Below are positions 26,962-36,400 of a stretch of 64,000 nt of DNA, piece after piece. The DNA comes from 62-47 sp044463945 (lineage in GTDB: Bacteria; Pseudomonadota; Alphaproteobacteria; Rhizobiales; Xanthobacteraceae). The notes below the pieces were generated by a model. That model saw only the letters and a program-made list of their open reading frames with translations. It was not told the DNA's origin and made no database searches. Position numbers and translations under genes: made by a program. The DNA lies in contig JBIQLW010000001.1 of NCBI GenBank assembly GCA_044463945.1, forward strand, positions 185,191-249,190. Direction: 5' to 3'. Each line of letters starts with the position of its first letter. The first letter of the stretch is position 1.

Positions 26962-27345
26962 CTATTCAGCCGAAATGACGGCTGTGACGTCGCACTGAAT
27001 CAAGACATCGGGCCTTATCGTGCCAGCCAATGTCTGTCGTGCCGGCCGGGACGCCGGATCGGGAAACATCTTCGACCACTCTGCGTTCAGGAGATCACGA
27101 TCATCCGGATTGGCCATCCAGACTGACATCTTGATGATGTCTTTCGGCCCGCCACCCGCCGCTGCCACGATGCTCTGCACATGCTGGAACATCCTTGCGC
27201 ATTGTTGCTGGAGGTCTGGCGGAACTTTCCCGGTTTGCGGGTCTACGCCAATGACGAGCCCGGACATCATGAGGTCGCCTATCCTGCTGGCATTCGGGAT
27301 GGGGTTCACATGCTTGAATCCAGCAATGTTGATGCTTTTGCGCAT
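26962..27345 (-). CDS. RidA/YjgF family protein
   Basis: The start ATG at 27345 has GGAGGA ten bases upstream; the longer frame is not needed. The 127-residue protein has the RidA pattern (VNPIPNASRIGDLMMSGLVIGVD, then QHVQSIVAAAGG, then PARQTLAGT). The Arg that binds the ligand carboxylate in canonical RidA may be the one in RPARQT. The family deaminates reactive enamines and imines or, in catabolic operons, acts on acyclic amides and aminoacrylates. It is the first gene of the ridA-amidohydrolase-SDR operon. Operator a lies 82-107 bases before its start. Confidence 0.85.
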   Translation of the reverse strand: MRKSINIAGFKHVNPIPNASRIGDLMMSGLVIGVDPQTGKVPPDLQQQCARMFQHVQSIVAAAGGGPKDIIKMSVWMANPDDRDLLNAEWSKMFPDPASRPARQTLAGTIRPDVLIQCDVTAVISAE

Positions 27346-27426
27346 TCTGATCAGTGTCCTCCGGGGCAGGCGAGGCGCTGTTTGCAATATCGCAGTTCGG
27401 CGCGTCGCGAGGTTAGCTATCTCACG

Positions 27427-27452
27427 ATATATATCGATCGATCAATATAATG
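27427..27452. promoter_or_regulatory. TetR operator a, upstream of the ridA operon
   Basis: The 26-bp site reads ATATATATCG-ATCGAT-CAATATAATG and matches operator b at 19 of 26 positions, including the whole ATATCGATCGA core. It lies between the YCII stop and the ridA start. A further TGATCGATCA follows at once, which may extend the site. Confidence 0.65.
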
Positions 27453-27485
27453 ATCGATCACCCTTTCCTTGTCGAGATATTGCCC

Positions 27486-27770
27486 TCAGACCAAGCGCAT
27501 GGGTGTAACTTCAAACGTCTGCCAGACATTTCCGGTGGTGTACGGGTCCGTCTCAAGCCAGGTGTTCAATTCGTCCCGGTCAGCGAAATCAACCATCATC
27601 GCAGAACCAATCATCGCGCCGGCGTCATCAAGAATAGCGCCACCGGAAATGATTTTGCCCGCCTGAACCAGAGCCTTTGCATTTTCGAGATGGGCAGAGC
27701 GCGCTGCCAATCGGCGGTTGGGAGCCTCGGAGTCCGTACCATCACGTGCGACAACGAGATACTGTGCCAT
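27486..27770 (-). CDS. YCII-related (YciI-like) small protein
   Basis: From the ATG at 27770, with AGGAGGAGG about nine bases upstream, the product is 94 residues. It has the YCII features: MAQYLVVARDGTD, the central RxxHLENAK with the conserved His, and the C-terminal DPYTTGNVWQTFEVTP. Such proteins form ferredoxin-like dimers. Those in catabolic clusters include dehydrochlorinases and muconolactone-isomerase-like enzymes, so a role on a pathway intermediate is possible. Operator b lies about 260 bases upstream. Confidence 0.85.
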   Translation of the reverse strand: MAQYLVVARDGTDSEAPNRRLAARSAHLENAKALVQAGKIISGGAILDDAGAMIGSAMMVDFADRDELNTWLETDPYTTGNVWQTFEVTPMRLV

Positions 27771-28029
27771 CGAGTTATCCTCCTCCTTTGACTGCGAAAT
27801 GCACGGCTCGTCCCGCGTGCTTCGACTTTGTTTCATGATGGATTTGTCTGTATTTGGCGCATACGCGAGGATAAGAACGCCGTGCAACACGCCTTTCTGC
27901 CTGTCCCGCGTTGGGCGAGGCGTGAAAGTTGATTTTCGAATCCGACGCCCGAGGACTGATCCACGACGATCTCCTCCGGAGCCTTCATCTCGCTAGGCAA
28001 GCCTAACAAAGCATCGCTCGGTCTTCAAT

Positions 28030-28055
28030 AATTATATCGATCGAATGATATAAGT
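28030..28055. promoter_or_regulatory. TetR operator b, upstream of the YCII gene
   Basis: The 26-bp site AATTATATCG-ATCGAA-TGATATAAGT equals the reverse complement of operator c at 24 of 26 positions. It lies in the 448-bp gap (27771-28218) between the YCII gene and the tetR 3' end, which has no other recognisable content, and would act on leftward transcription. Confidence 0.75.
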
Positions 28056-28218
28056 TTATTTGCGGTATGAAGCCCTTGATGGACCACTTGTTCGCCAGGA
28101 TCGCGCGCGAAAGTCTGGTCGTGCATTATCGGTCATTCTGGTCGCCTCGCCGCCATTAAGTAGCGCCGAGTTTTTGCCTTCCCGCTCTGCAATGAGGGAA
28201 GACATTCGGTCTGGCAGA

Positions 28219-29034
28219 CTATCGCAGGCGTTTTCGCCGAGTCGTCTTTCGTGACGAGGGACTTATCATCATCTCGTGGTCGTTTCTGGCCACGTCAGAA
28301 CGGAGCGATGCTCCAAAAGTGGCGTTTAAACGGTTATCGACAGACGGTGGAGGAGCTGTCATGCCACCCACTAGAAAAGTCAGCAGATGCTCGAACGCAT
28401 CGTTGACCTTCCGCAGGTCGCATCGTCCATCGGATAGGACATAGATTCGATCCGGATTATTAAGTGTATGGGTAATAATGCAAAGTAAGCAATGGAGCCG
28501 CCAGTAGAGCTCCTCTTCGCTCAGCGTAGGGAGAGCCTTGCTCAAGGCAGCAATAAAGCGGCGCTGAAACTCGTCGAAATATTCCGTCATCATAGCGCTG
28601 ACCGTCTTGTTTTGGTCGCTTCCGATGCGGCCAACTAAGCGCATGAAGTTATTTCGGCGATGCTTCCGGGGAAGGCTGTCCTTGAAGGACGGAAGAAAAT
28701 ACGCGCGTAGCAAATCCTCAAGCTTGGGCACTGAGCGAGCTGCGACCGCTTCCTCAATGAGCGCCAGACGTTCTCTGTTGAGTGGGGCAGCTTTGTGCTC
28801 GAATATAGCTCGGAGCAGACCTTCCTTGTTTCCGAAGTGATAGTTGATAAGCGAAATGCTCACGCCTGCCTTGGCCATAATTCCCCGTAAAGAAGTGCCG
28901 TCATAACCATGATCGGCAAACATCACCTCTGCTGCATCGATGATGCGTGCGCGTGTGTCGTCGCCATGGTTGGTACGCCGGTTACGGCGGCGGTTGTTGC
29001 GGACAGGCACCGCAGCATTGGGCGTTCTAGGCAT
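28219..29034 (-). CDS. TetR/AcrR family regulator
   Basis: This 271-residue protein has an N-terminal basic arm, then the TetR DNA-binding domain (TRARIIDAAEVMFADHGYDGTS...GVSISLINYHFGNKEGLLRAIF) and a long ligand-binding domain with a basic C-terminal tail. Such length is above the usual 190-230 residues. The gene is divergent from the ABC operon, with operator c midway (107 bases from the tetR start, 105 from the ATPase start). Two more copies of the operator lie to its left. It is best read as the local repressor of the whole 25.3-36.9 kb cluster, released by a pathway metabolite. Confidence 0.9.
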   Translation of the reverse strand: MPRTPNAAVPVRNNRRRNRRTNHGDDTRARIIDAAEVMFADHGYDGTSLRGIMAKAGVSISLINYHFGNKEGLLRAIFEHKAAPLNRERLALIEEAVAARSVPKLEDLLRAYFLPSFKDSLPRKHRRNNFMRLVGRIGSDQNKTVSAMMTEYFDEFQRRFIAALSKALPTLSEEELYWRLHCLLCIITHTLNNPDRIYVLSDGRCDLRKVNDAFEHLLTFLVGGMTAPPPSVDNRLNATFGASLRSDVARNDHEMMISPSSRKTTRRKRLR

Positions 29035-29140
29035 CGGGAATCACTCCAGGGTGGCAAAGAATCATCGTTGGGATCAGGGCCGATGTCGAGAATAAGCGCC
29101 GGATATCGTAAGTTCGGCAGGATATCAAACTCCCGCTTGC

Positions 29141-29166
29141 AATTATATCGTTCGATCGATATAATT
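29141..29166. promoter_or_regulatory. TetR operator c, between tetR and the ABC operon
   Basis: AATTATATCG-TTCGAT-CGATATAATT is a 26-bp dyad in which 24 of 26 positions match its own reverse complement. It stands alone in the divergent gap. Copies at 28030 and 27427 share its ATATCG(A/T)TCGA core. The placement fits repression of both tetR and the rightward transport operon. Confidence 0.8.
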
Positions 29167-29270
29167 TAAATGCGATCATCTGCGATGTGGTCGTCTGAGA
29201 AGCGGGTTCTGTCGCTAATTGAGCCTGGCCGCTGGCGTCGCAGCGGATCGGCAAATCGGGAGGGAGCGTG

Positions 29271-30086
29271 ATGGGGAAGCCCGCCTTTATCGATATGGCC
29301 CGCGCCCCCGGTGCAGAAATCCCCTTCATTACGCTGTCTAAAGTCTCCAAGACGTATGGCTCGCGCGAGGGTAGGCAAGTCATCGCTGTTGAGGAGGTGT
29401 CGTTCGATATCGCTCAAAGCGAATTCACTTCCATCGTTGGTCCTTCTGGATGTGGCAAAACCACGCTCTTGAAGATGATCGGCGGATTATTGCCGGTCAG
29501 CCGCGGGACCATCTCGTACGCCGGGCTAGAGCTCGGTCGAAAGCGGCCAAGGCTTGGCATGGTGTTCCAAGAGGCCGTTTTGTTGCCCTGGCGGACCGTG
29601 ATCGAGAATGTGTGCCTTCCAATCGAAGTGGCGCGCGAGAATCAGGAGCGCGGAGAGGCGCGAGTGCGAGAACTTATTGAGCTTGTTGGTCTCAGGGGCT
29701 TTGAGGACCAATATCCAAACGAACTGTCGGGGGGCATGCAGCAACGGGCGTCCATCGCCCGGGCCCTTGTAAGTGATCCAACGCTTCTTCTGATGGATGA
29801 ACCGTTCGGTGCTCTTGATGCCCTCACGCGCGAGAATATGACCCTGGAGCTTCAGCGCATCTGGTCGAGCAGTCGGAAAACCGTTCTTTTCATCACCCAC
29901 TCGATAGCCGAGTCGGTCTTCCTGTCTGACCGGGTCTTGGTGATGACCTCAAGGCCCTCCCGCGTTCGGGAGATCATTCCGATCGATCTGCCGCGTCCTC
30001 GCACGCTTGAAATGACCACCGGCGAGGCTTTCGGCCAATACGTCTCCCACATCCGAAATCTGTTCTCTGCCAGCGGAGACCTCTGA
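29271..30086 (+). CDS. ABC transporter ATP-binding protein (SsuB/TauB-like)
   Basis: The start is ATG 29271 (a GTG is just before it), with GGGAGGGAG upstream; the product is 271 residues. Walker A GPSGCGKTT, Q-loop VVFQEAVLLPW-like VFQEAVLLPW, signature LSGGMQQRASIARAL and Walker B LLMDEPFGALD are intact. It is the first gene of a rightward TetR-controlled operon: ATPase, permease, binding protein, SDR-like, DUF1330, oxidoreductase. The class imports small organic anions. The permease start follows two bases after the stop. Confidence 0.94.
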   Translation: MGKPAFIDMARAPGAEIPFITLSKVSKTYGSREGRQVIAVEEVSFDIAQSEFTSIVGPSGCGKTTLLKMIGGLLPVSRGTISYAGLELGRKRPRLGMVFQEAVLLPWRTVIENVCLPIEVARENQERGEARVRELIELVGLRGFEDQYPNELSGGMQQRASIARALVSDPTLLLMDEPFGALDALTRENMTLELQRIWSSSRKTVLFITHSIAESVFLSDRVLVMTSRPSRVREIIPIDLPRPRTLEMTTGEAFGQYVSHIRNLFSASGDL

Positions 30087-30088
30087 CT

Positions 30089-30928
30089 ATGAGCGTGGAG
30101 GCAGAAAAGCGAGCCGGTGCCGACGGAAGGCCGCGGTCTGGGATCAGAATTCCGCGATGGCTGGATCTCGGGGCGATTCTGTCTGCAGCCTTGTTCGTCT
30201 TGCTAATGATGGCCTGGCATTTCTCGGTTGTCTCAGGCCTCGTCCCTGTATTCGTGCTGCCCGCGCCGCTCGATGTCGCTACGAAAGTTCTGAGCGATGT
30301 TATCGATCCGTCAGTCCAGTACGACATCTTCTACACGGTAGCGGAAATTCTCATCGGATTTGCTGTCGCCGCCGCATTTGGGATCGTACTCGGCGCGGTG
30401 ATCGCGCTGGTGCCGCTCGTTGATCGTGTTCTGTCTCCCTACATCGTCGCTCTACAGACGATCCCAAAGGTTGCGATCGCTCCGCTTCTCATCATCTGGT
30501 TCGGATTTGGAATCGAATCCAAAATCGTGATCGTAGCATTAATCGCCTTTTTCCCAATCCTCGTGAACGTTGTGTTGGGATTTCGCAGCACTGACCCTCG
30601 CCAGATTGTGCTCATGAATGTTTTGGACGGGTCAGTTTTGCAAATTTTCACCAAGGTGCGAATTCCGAACGCACTGCCCTTCATTATGGCCGGCCTGTAC
30701 ATCGCGATGATCTTCTCGGTCATCGGCGCGGTTGTTGGTGAATTTCTCGGATCTGCGTATGGGCTTGGCAGTCAGATTATGCAGCGACAGGCATCGATGG
30801 ATGTCGTTGGCGTCTATTCAATTCTAGTGATCCTGACAGTGATCGGGATCGCATTGAACGCCCTCGTGAAGATCGCTTCGCGCAAGTTGGTCTTCTGGGG
30901 CAACGGCGAAGAGCCGACAGGCATCTGA
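30089..30928 (+). CDS. ABC transporter permease
   Basis: This 279-residue inner-membrane protein has about six hydrophobic helices (first at AILSAALFVLLMMAWHF) and an EAA-like loop before PNALPFIMAGLYIAM. It is of the SsuC/TauC type and would act as a homodimer, since only one permease gene is present in this operon. It lies two bases after the ATPase gene and 72 bases before the binding protein. Confidence 0.92.
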   Translation: MSVEAEKRAGADGRPRSGIRIPRWLDLGAILSAALFVLLMMAWHFSVVSGLVPVFVLPAPLDVATKVLSDVIDPSVQYDIFYTVAEILIGFAVAAAFGIVLGAVIALVPLVDRVLSPYIVALQTIPKVAIAPLLIIWFGFGIESKIVIVALIAFFPILVNVVLGFRSTDPRQIVLMNVLDGSVLQIFTKVRIPNALPFIMAGLYIAMIFSVIGAVVGEFLGSAYGLGSQIMQRQASMDVVGVYSILVILTVIGIALNALVKIASRKLVFWGNGEEPTGI

Positions 30929-31000
30929 TCCGTCCGCAGACGTTTCACTTTGTCAATTATCGTCAAATGGCGTCCATGTTCGCAAAATGGGGAGGATTGA

Positions 31001-32086
31001 ATGAGGGTCTTTGATTATAAGAGGGTCGCCGGAGTGGTAAAAGGTCTCGCACTGCTTCTAATTTGGATGACGTTGATAGCCGGTCCGGCTCTAGCGCAGA
31101 CGAAGAAGTTCATCATGCAGGGCGGTGCGCCGGTTCCTTACTCAGCGTTCATTGGCGCCTATGTCGGCCAACAGACGGGCTTCTTCAAGGAAGAAGGACT
31201 GGATGTTGAGGTTCGATATGCGTCTGGTGCGCCTCAGGGAACGCAGGTGACAGCCGCCAATCAGGCGGATGTGGCGATCGTCACTGTTGAACCGCTCATC
31301 AACGGATATGACAAGGGTGTGCGCGGTAAATTTCTGGCGCTGATCAACAATAAGCTGATCTACTACATCGCCGTCCCAGAAGATTCTCCAATCAAAAAGG
31401 TTGAGGACCTTCGTGGAAAGAAGATCGGCGTGGCCAGTTTTGGAAGCGCGGCAGTTCCTGTCGTCCGATCTATCCTTCGATCTGTGGGCATTCAGCCTGA
31501 GGCTGATACCTTGCTGCCTGTCGGAGTGATGGATCAGGCGATGGCCGCTCTCAAGAGCGATAAAGTTCAGGCCCTCGGTCTCTATGATGGAATGTACTTT
31601 GCATTAGAGCGAGCCGGCTTCAAGTTCCGCTATTTCCACCATCCGGCGCTGACGAGCTTCGGTAATACCGGAATGTTCGCCTCCGACGATACAATCAAGA
31701 ATAAACAAGATGAACTGTGCCGGTTCAGCCGAGCCTATGCCAAATCCACCTTGTTCGCCGTCACCAATCCAGAAGCCGCCGTAAAAATGTATTGGAAGGT
31801 GGCTCCCTCCGCTCGTCGCGGCACTACGGACGATGAGGCGATGAAGAACGGATTGGCCGAGATAGCTCCGATGCTTAAGGTCTATGACATCGGCTTTCCA
31901 CCGACCACGAAGTATGGACAGATCGATCGTGCGGCCTTCAGCAAATATATTGAACTTAACAAGCAGGAGGGTGTGATTAATGCGACACCCCCAGTCGATG
32001 CTCTCGTGACCGACGCTTTCAGCGAATGCATGAACACGTTTGATGCCGGTGCGGTTCGTGCCAAAGCGAAAGCTTGGAAGGAATAA
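31001..32086 (+). CDS. ABC transporter substrate-binding protein (NMT1-like)
   Basis: The 361-residue protein has a signal peptide (VVKGLALLLIWMTLIAGPALAQ) and an NMT1/SsuA-type fold: FIGAYVGQQTGFFKEEGLDVEVRY, VEDLRGKKIGVASFGSAAVPV, and a second lobe starting near LPVGVMDQAMAALKSDK. The start ATG has GGGGAGG upstream. The ligand is unknown, but the operon context makes it the substrate of the local pathway. A second, unlinked binding protein of this class occurs at 42143. Confidence 0.9.
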   Translation: MRVFDYKRVAGVVKGLALLLIWMTLIAGPALAQTKKFIMQGGAPVPYSAFIGAYVGQQTGFFKEEGLDVEVRYASGAPQGTQVTAANQADVAIVTVEPLINGYDKGVRGKFLALINNKLIYYIAVPEDSPIKKVEDLRGKKIGVASFGSAAVPVVRSILRSVGIQPEADTLLPVGVMDQAMAALKSDKVQALGLYDGMYFALERAGFKFRYFHHPALTSFGNTGMFASDDTIKNKQDELCRFSRAYAKSTLFAVTNPEAAVKMYWKVAPSARRGTTDDEAMKNGLAEIAPMLKVYDIGFPPTTKYGQIDRAAFSKYIELNKQEGVINATPPVDALVTDAFSECMNTFDAGAVRAKAKAWKE

Positions 32087-32247
32087 ATTTCAATACTGCC
32101 GCCGTCCATCCATTCTCAGCGTGGTCGAGATGGCGGCAGTTCCCATGATTGGGGGAACAGGTTGGGAGTCGCTCGATTGCCCAATCGCATTATCCGTTGG
32201 GCTGCAGCATCGGCCGCAGCGACCGTCAAAACAATAAGGATATCCGG

Positions 32248-33027
32248 GTGGATCTTGGTATTTCCGATCGCAAGGCCATTATTTGCGGTGCAAGCAAAGG
32301 ACTTGGCAAGGGTTGCGCAACAGCGCTTGCGCGAGAAGGCGTTGCTATCGTCATCGTTGCCCGCGGGGCTGATACGCTAGAAGAGACCGCGCGTGAAATT
32401 CGGCAAAGCACCTCGGCTCAGGTGCAAACAGTTGTGGCTGATGTAACCACCGCGGCTGGAAGAGATGATCTACTCAAGATCTGTCCGGATCCGGATATTC
32501 TGGTCACTAACGCAGCCGGACCGCCTCCAGGGGACTTTCGCGAGTGGTCCAGAGACGCCTGGATCGCAGCGATCGATGCCAATATGCTTGCGCCAATCGA
32601 TCTGATCAAGCGAACTGTCGACACAATGATCTCGCGTCGTTTTGGGCGGATTCTCAACATTACGTCGAGCGCCGTGAAGGCGCCTATAGACGTTCTGGGC
32701 CTTTCCAACGGCGCGCGCTCCGGTCTCACGGGTTTTGTTGCCGGTCTGGCTCGAAGGACCATCGCTCACAATGTCACGATTAACAACGTGTTGCCAGGCT
32801 CATTCGACACGGATCGTCTTGGAAGCATTATCAGGAAGATGGCCTTGGATCGCGCAAGGAACGTTGACGACGTCCGAAGTGAGCTGATGTCGCAGACGCC
32901 GGCAGGTCGTTTTGGAAATTCGGAGGAGTTTGGCGCCGTCTGTGCGTTTCTGGCGAGCAGTCACTCCGGCTTTATGACGGGGCAGAACATCCTGCTTGAT
33001 GGCGGCGCCTATCCCGGAACGTTCTAG
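32248..33027 (+). CDS. Atypical short-chain dehydrogenase/reductase-like protein, second copy
   Basis: The start is GTG 32248 with AAGGA upstream, giving 259 residues, the same length as the protein at 25263; an upstream extension has no homology. The nucleotide region is ICGASKGLGKGCATAL. The Tyr and Lys of the SDR active site are again Ser and Arg (VLGLSNGARSGL). The two proteins share the GPPPG segment, NITS...VK and the C-terminal GQN-DGG-Y, so they are paralogues on opposite strands of the tetR gene. They could form a heteromer or act on successive intermediates. True catalytic activity is uncertain. Confidence 0.85.
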   Translation: MDLGISDRKAIICGASKGLGKGCATALAREGVAIVIVARGADTLEETAREIRQSTSAQVQTVVADVTTAAGRDDLLKICPDPDILVTNAAGPPPGDFREWSRDAWIAAIDANMLAPIDLIKRTVDTMISRRFGRILNITSSAVKAPIDVLGLSNGARSGLTGFVAGLARRTIAHNVTINNVLPGSFDTDRLGSIIRKMALDRARNVDDVRSELMSQTPAGRFGNSEEFGAVCAFLASSHSGFMTGQNILLDGGAYPGTF

Positions 33028-33065
33028 CGGGACCTGAAAACAGAATACCGAGGGGGGCGCGGCCG

Positions 33066-33371
33066 ATGTCTATCTATGTCATCTTCGATGTCGATATCCA
33101 TGACATGCAGCGCTACCAGGAGTTCATGTCTGGCGTTAAGCCGGCTCTGGAAGCTGCTGGCGCGAAGTATCTGACGCGTGGCGATCCGCATACGGTTCAC
33201 GAGGGCGACTGGATTCCACGGCGCATCGTGCTGATCGAGTTTCCAAATCGGGATGCCTGGATCTCATTCTATCACGGGCCTGTCTACCAGGGCCTCAAGA
33301 CAATTCGCGATGCATGTAGCTCCGCGCGGCTGGTCAGCTTTGGTCCCTCGGATGAAGCAACGCAGCGATAA
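33066..33371 (+). CDS. DUF1330 family protein
   Basis: The 101-residue product is a DUF1330 dimeric alpha-beta barrel protein: YVIFDVDIHDMQRYQEFM, then VKPALEAAGAKYLTRG, then IPRRIVLIEFPNRDAWISFY. Members are found in many catabolic operons without an assigned reaction. It follows the SDR-like gene by 38 bases, with GAGGGGGG upstream of the ATG, and precedes the large oxidoreductase. Confidence 0.85.
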   Translation: MSIYVIFDVDIHDMQRYQEFMSGVKPALEAAGAKYLTRGDPHTVHEGDWIPRRIVLIEFPNRDAWISFYHGPVYQGLKTIRDACSSARLVSFGPSDEATQR

Positions 33372-33412
33372 CTCGCTGAGAGCTTATTGAGACTTATCTG
33401 GAGTTGTTTCGG

Positions 33413-36400
33413 ATGACATTGGCGAACGTTACCCTTGAAGACAAATATTTGCTTCCTTCTGGGCGCGTCTACCTGTCCGGAACGCAGGCGCTCGTCCGAC
33501 TGCCGCTGATGCAACGTCAGCGAGATGAGGCTGCTGGCATCACGACCGGTGGCTTCATTTCCGGATATCGCGGCTCGCCGCTTGGCATGTACGACAATGC
33601 GCTGTGGCGGGCGCGCGCTCATCTTGAAGCCAACAATATTCATTTCGAACCGGGGTTGAACGAAGACCTGGCAGCCACGGCCGTATGGGGAAGTCAGCAG
33701 ATCGGCCTTTTTCCGGGCGCGAAAGTCTCCGGAGTTTTCGGGATTTGGTACGGCAAGGGACCGGGTGTTGACCGTTCGGCAGATGCGCTCAAGCACGCCA
33801 ACGCCGCGGGTACATCGCGACACGGCGGCGTTTTGGCGCTGGCGGGCGACGACCATGGCTGCCAGTCGTCGACGCTAGCGCATCAGAGCGAGCAGATCTT
33901 TCAAGCCGCGATGATTCCCATTCTGAATCCAGCGACGATTCAGGAATATCTCGATTTTGGTCTCTTTGGATTTGCACTTTCGCGCTTTTCGGGATGCTGG
34001 GTTGGCTTCAAAGCAGTATCGGAAGCGGTGGAAAGTTCCGCTTCGGTCGAAATTGATCCTGACCGAGCGAAGACTCTTTTACCCACGGATTTCGAAATGC
34101 CTCTTGGTGGGCTCCATATCCGCTGGCCGGATTCGGCGCTTGACATGGAGAAGCGTCTGCACGGGCCTAAGATGGCGGCGGTGCGCGCGTTTGCGAGAGC
34201 CAACGGGATTGACAGGGTCGTCATCGATCCGCCGGCGGCCCGCTTCGGCATCGTCAGCACCGGAAAGGCTTATCTCGATCTGCGACAGGCGCTTGCCGAT
34301 CTCGGCCTAACCGAACAAGCTTGCGCGGCGCTCGGCATCCGAGTCTACAAGGTTGGGATGACGTGGCCGCTGGAGAGCGAAGGCGCGCGCCGCTTCGCTG
34401 CTGGACTTACGGACGTCCTCGTCGTTGAGGAGAAGCATGGTTTCATCGAGGGACAGCTGGTTCAGGCGCTTTACAATCTGCCTGCAAATCAACGTCCAGC
34501 GATAGTCGGCAAATGCGACGAACGCGGCGCGCCGCTACTGCCGAGCGAGGGGGAACTGAACCCAACCGTGGTTGCCCGAGCGATCGTCTCCCGGCTTGGA
34601 CGGATCGGCGTCGACAGCGCCGCCATGGCACAACGGGTTGCCCGTCTTGAGAGTTTCGAAGCCGTCGCGACGGCCCCGCGCATCAAGTCGCAGCGTGCGC
34701 CGTATTTCTGTTCAGGCTGTCCGCATAACAGTTCGACGGCGGTGCCCGAAGGAAGCCGGGCGATGGCCGGCATCGGCTGTCATGCCATGGCCACCTGGAT
34801 GCCGCTGCGCAATACCAACCTCATCACCCACATGGGGGCGGAGGGCACCAACTGGATCGGGCAGGCGCCATTCACCCGTGAAGCGCACGTCTTCCAGAAT
34901 CTCGGCGATGGCACCTATACTCACAGCGGCTTGCTCGCCATTCGCGCGGCTGCAGCGGCGGGCGTGAACATCACCTACAAGATTCTCTACAACGATGCCG
35001 TGGCGATGACGGGTGGTCAGCCAGCAGAAGGCGGCTTCACTGTTCCGCAGATTGCAGCGCAAGTCGCCGCTGAAGGCGCCAAGCGCGTCGTCGTGGTGTC
35101 GGACGAGCCCGGCAAGTACCAGGGGTTTGCATCATTCCCGGCCGGCACGACCGTTCATGACCGGGACGAGCTTGACGCGGTCCAGCGTGAACTACGCCAG
35201 GTGTCGGGACTGACGGTTCTGATTTACGATCAGACGTGCGCGGCTGAGAAGCGGCGCCGGCGCAAACGCGGTCAATTCCCCGACCCGCCCAAACGTGTCT
35301 TCATCAATGATCTTGTTTGCGAGGGCTGCGGGGATTGCTCTCTCAAGTCTAATTGCGTCTCGGTGAAGCCGTTGGAGACCGAGTTCGGACGAAAGCGCGT
35401 CATCGATCAGTCGGACTGCAATAAGGATTTTTCATGCGTGAAAGGCTTTTGCCCGAGTTTTGTCACGGTGCATGGCGGCGCGCTGCGCAAGGCGGAGAAA
35501 AGCAAGACGCCGACAGTCAGCGCCGGCGTATTCGCGAAGTTGCCGACGCCGCAGTCGAAAGCGCTGGTTGAGCCTTACGGCATTCTGGTGACCGGCATCG
35601 GCGGGACCGGCGTAATCACCATCGGCGCGCTGTTGGGGATGGCTGCGCATCTCGAGGGCAAGGGCTGCACGGTCCTCGATTTCACCGGGCTTGCTCAGAA
35701 GAACGGCGCGGTGATGAGTCACATCCGGCTCGCTCCAAGCCCCGAACAGAATGCTGTAGTGCGTATTCCCGCTGGTGGCGCCGATCTGTTGCTGGGGTGC
35801 GACATGGTGGTGGCGGCGAGCCCGCTGGCATTGTCGCGACTGGAGCACGGCGTATCGCGCGCGGTGATCAATGCGGCACTGACTCCGACGGCGACTTTTG
35901 TCACTGACGGTGACATCGATTTTGAAACTCATGCCATTCGTCGGGCCTTGCGTGAGACAATCGGCGATAAAGGCGTGGCTTTCATCGAGGGGACGCGCCT
36001 GGCGACAACTCTCATGGGAGATTCCATCGCCACCAACCTATTCATGCTGGGATACGCCTACCAATCCGGCCTGATACCTCTCGGACAGGATGCGATCGAA
36101 CGCGCCATCGAACTGAATGGTGCAGCGGTTGAATCCAACAAGCTCGCCTTCGCGTTCGGGCGGCTTGCGGTGCACGATCTGGCGCAACTTGAGGCGTTAA
36201 TGACGCCTCAGCAAACACCTGCAAAGACGCCCATGGATCTCACGGAGCGCATCACTCTTCGTGAGGCTTTCTTGATCCGCTATCAGGATCGTCGTTATGC
36301 CGAACGTTATCGTAGTCTCGTCAATCGCGTGGCGGCGGTCGAAAACGCCAAGATGCCTGATTCCACGGCGCTGGTCGAGGCCGTTACCCTCAGTCTGTTC

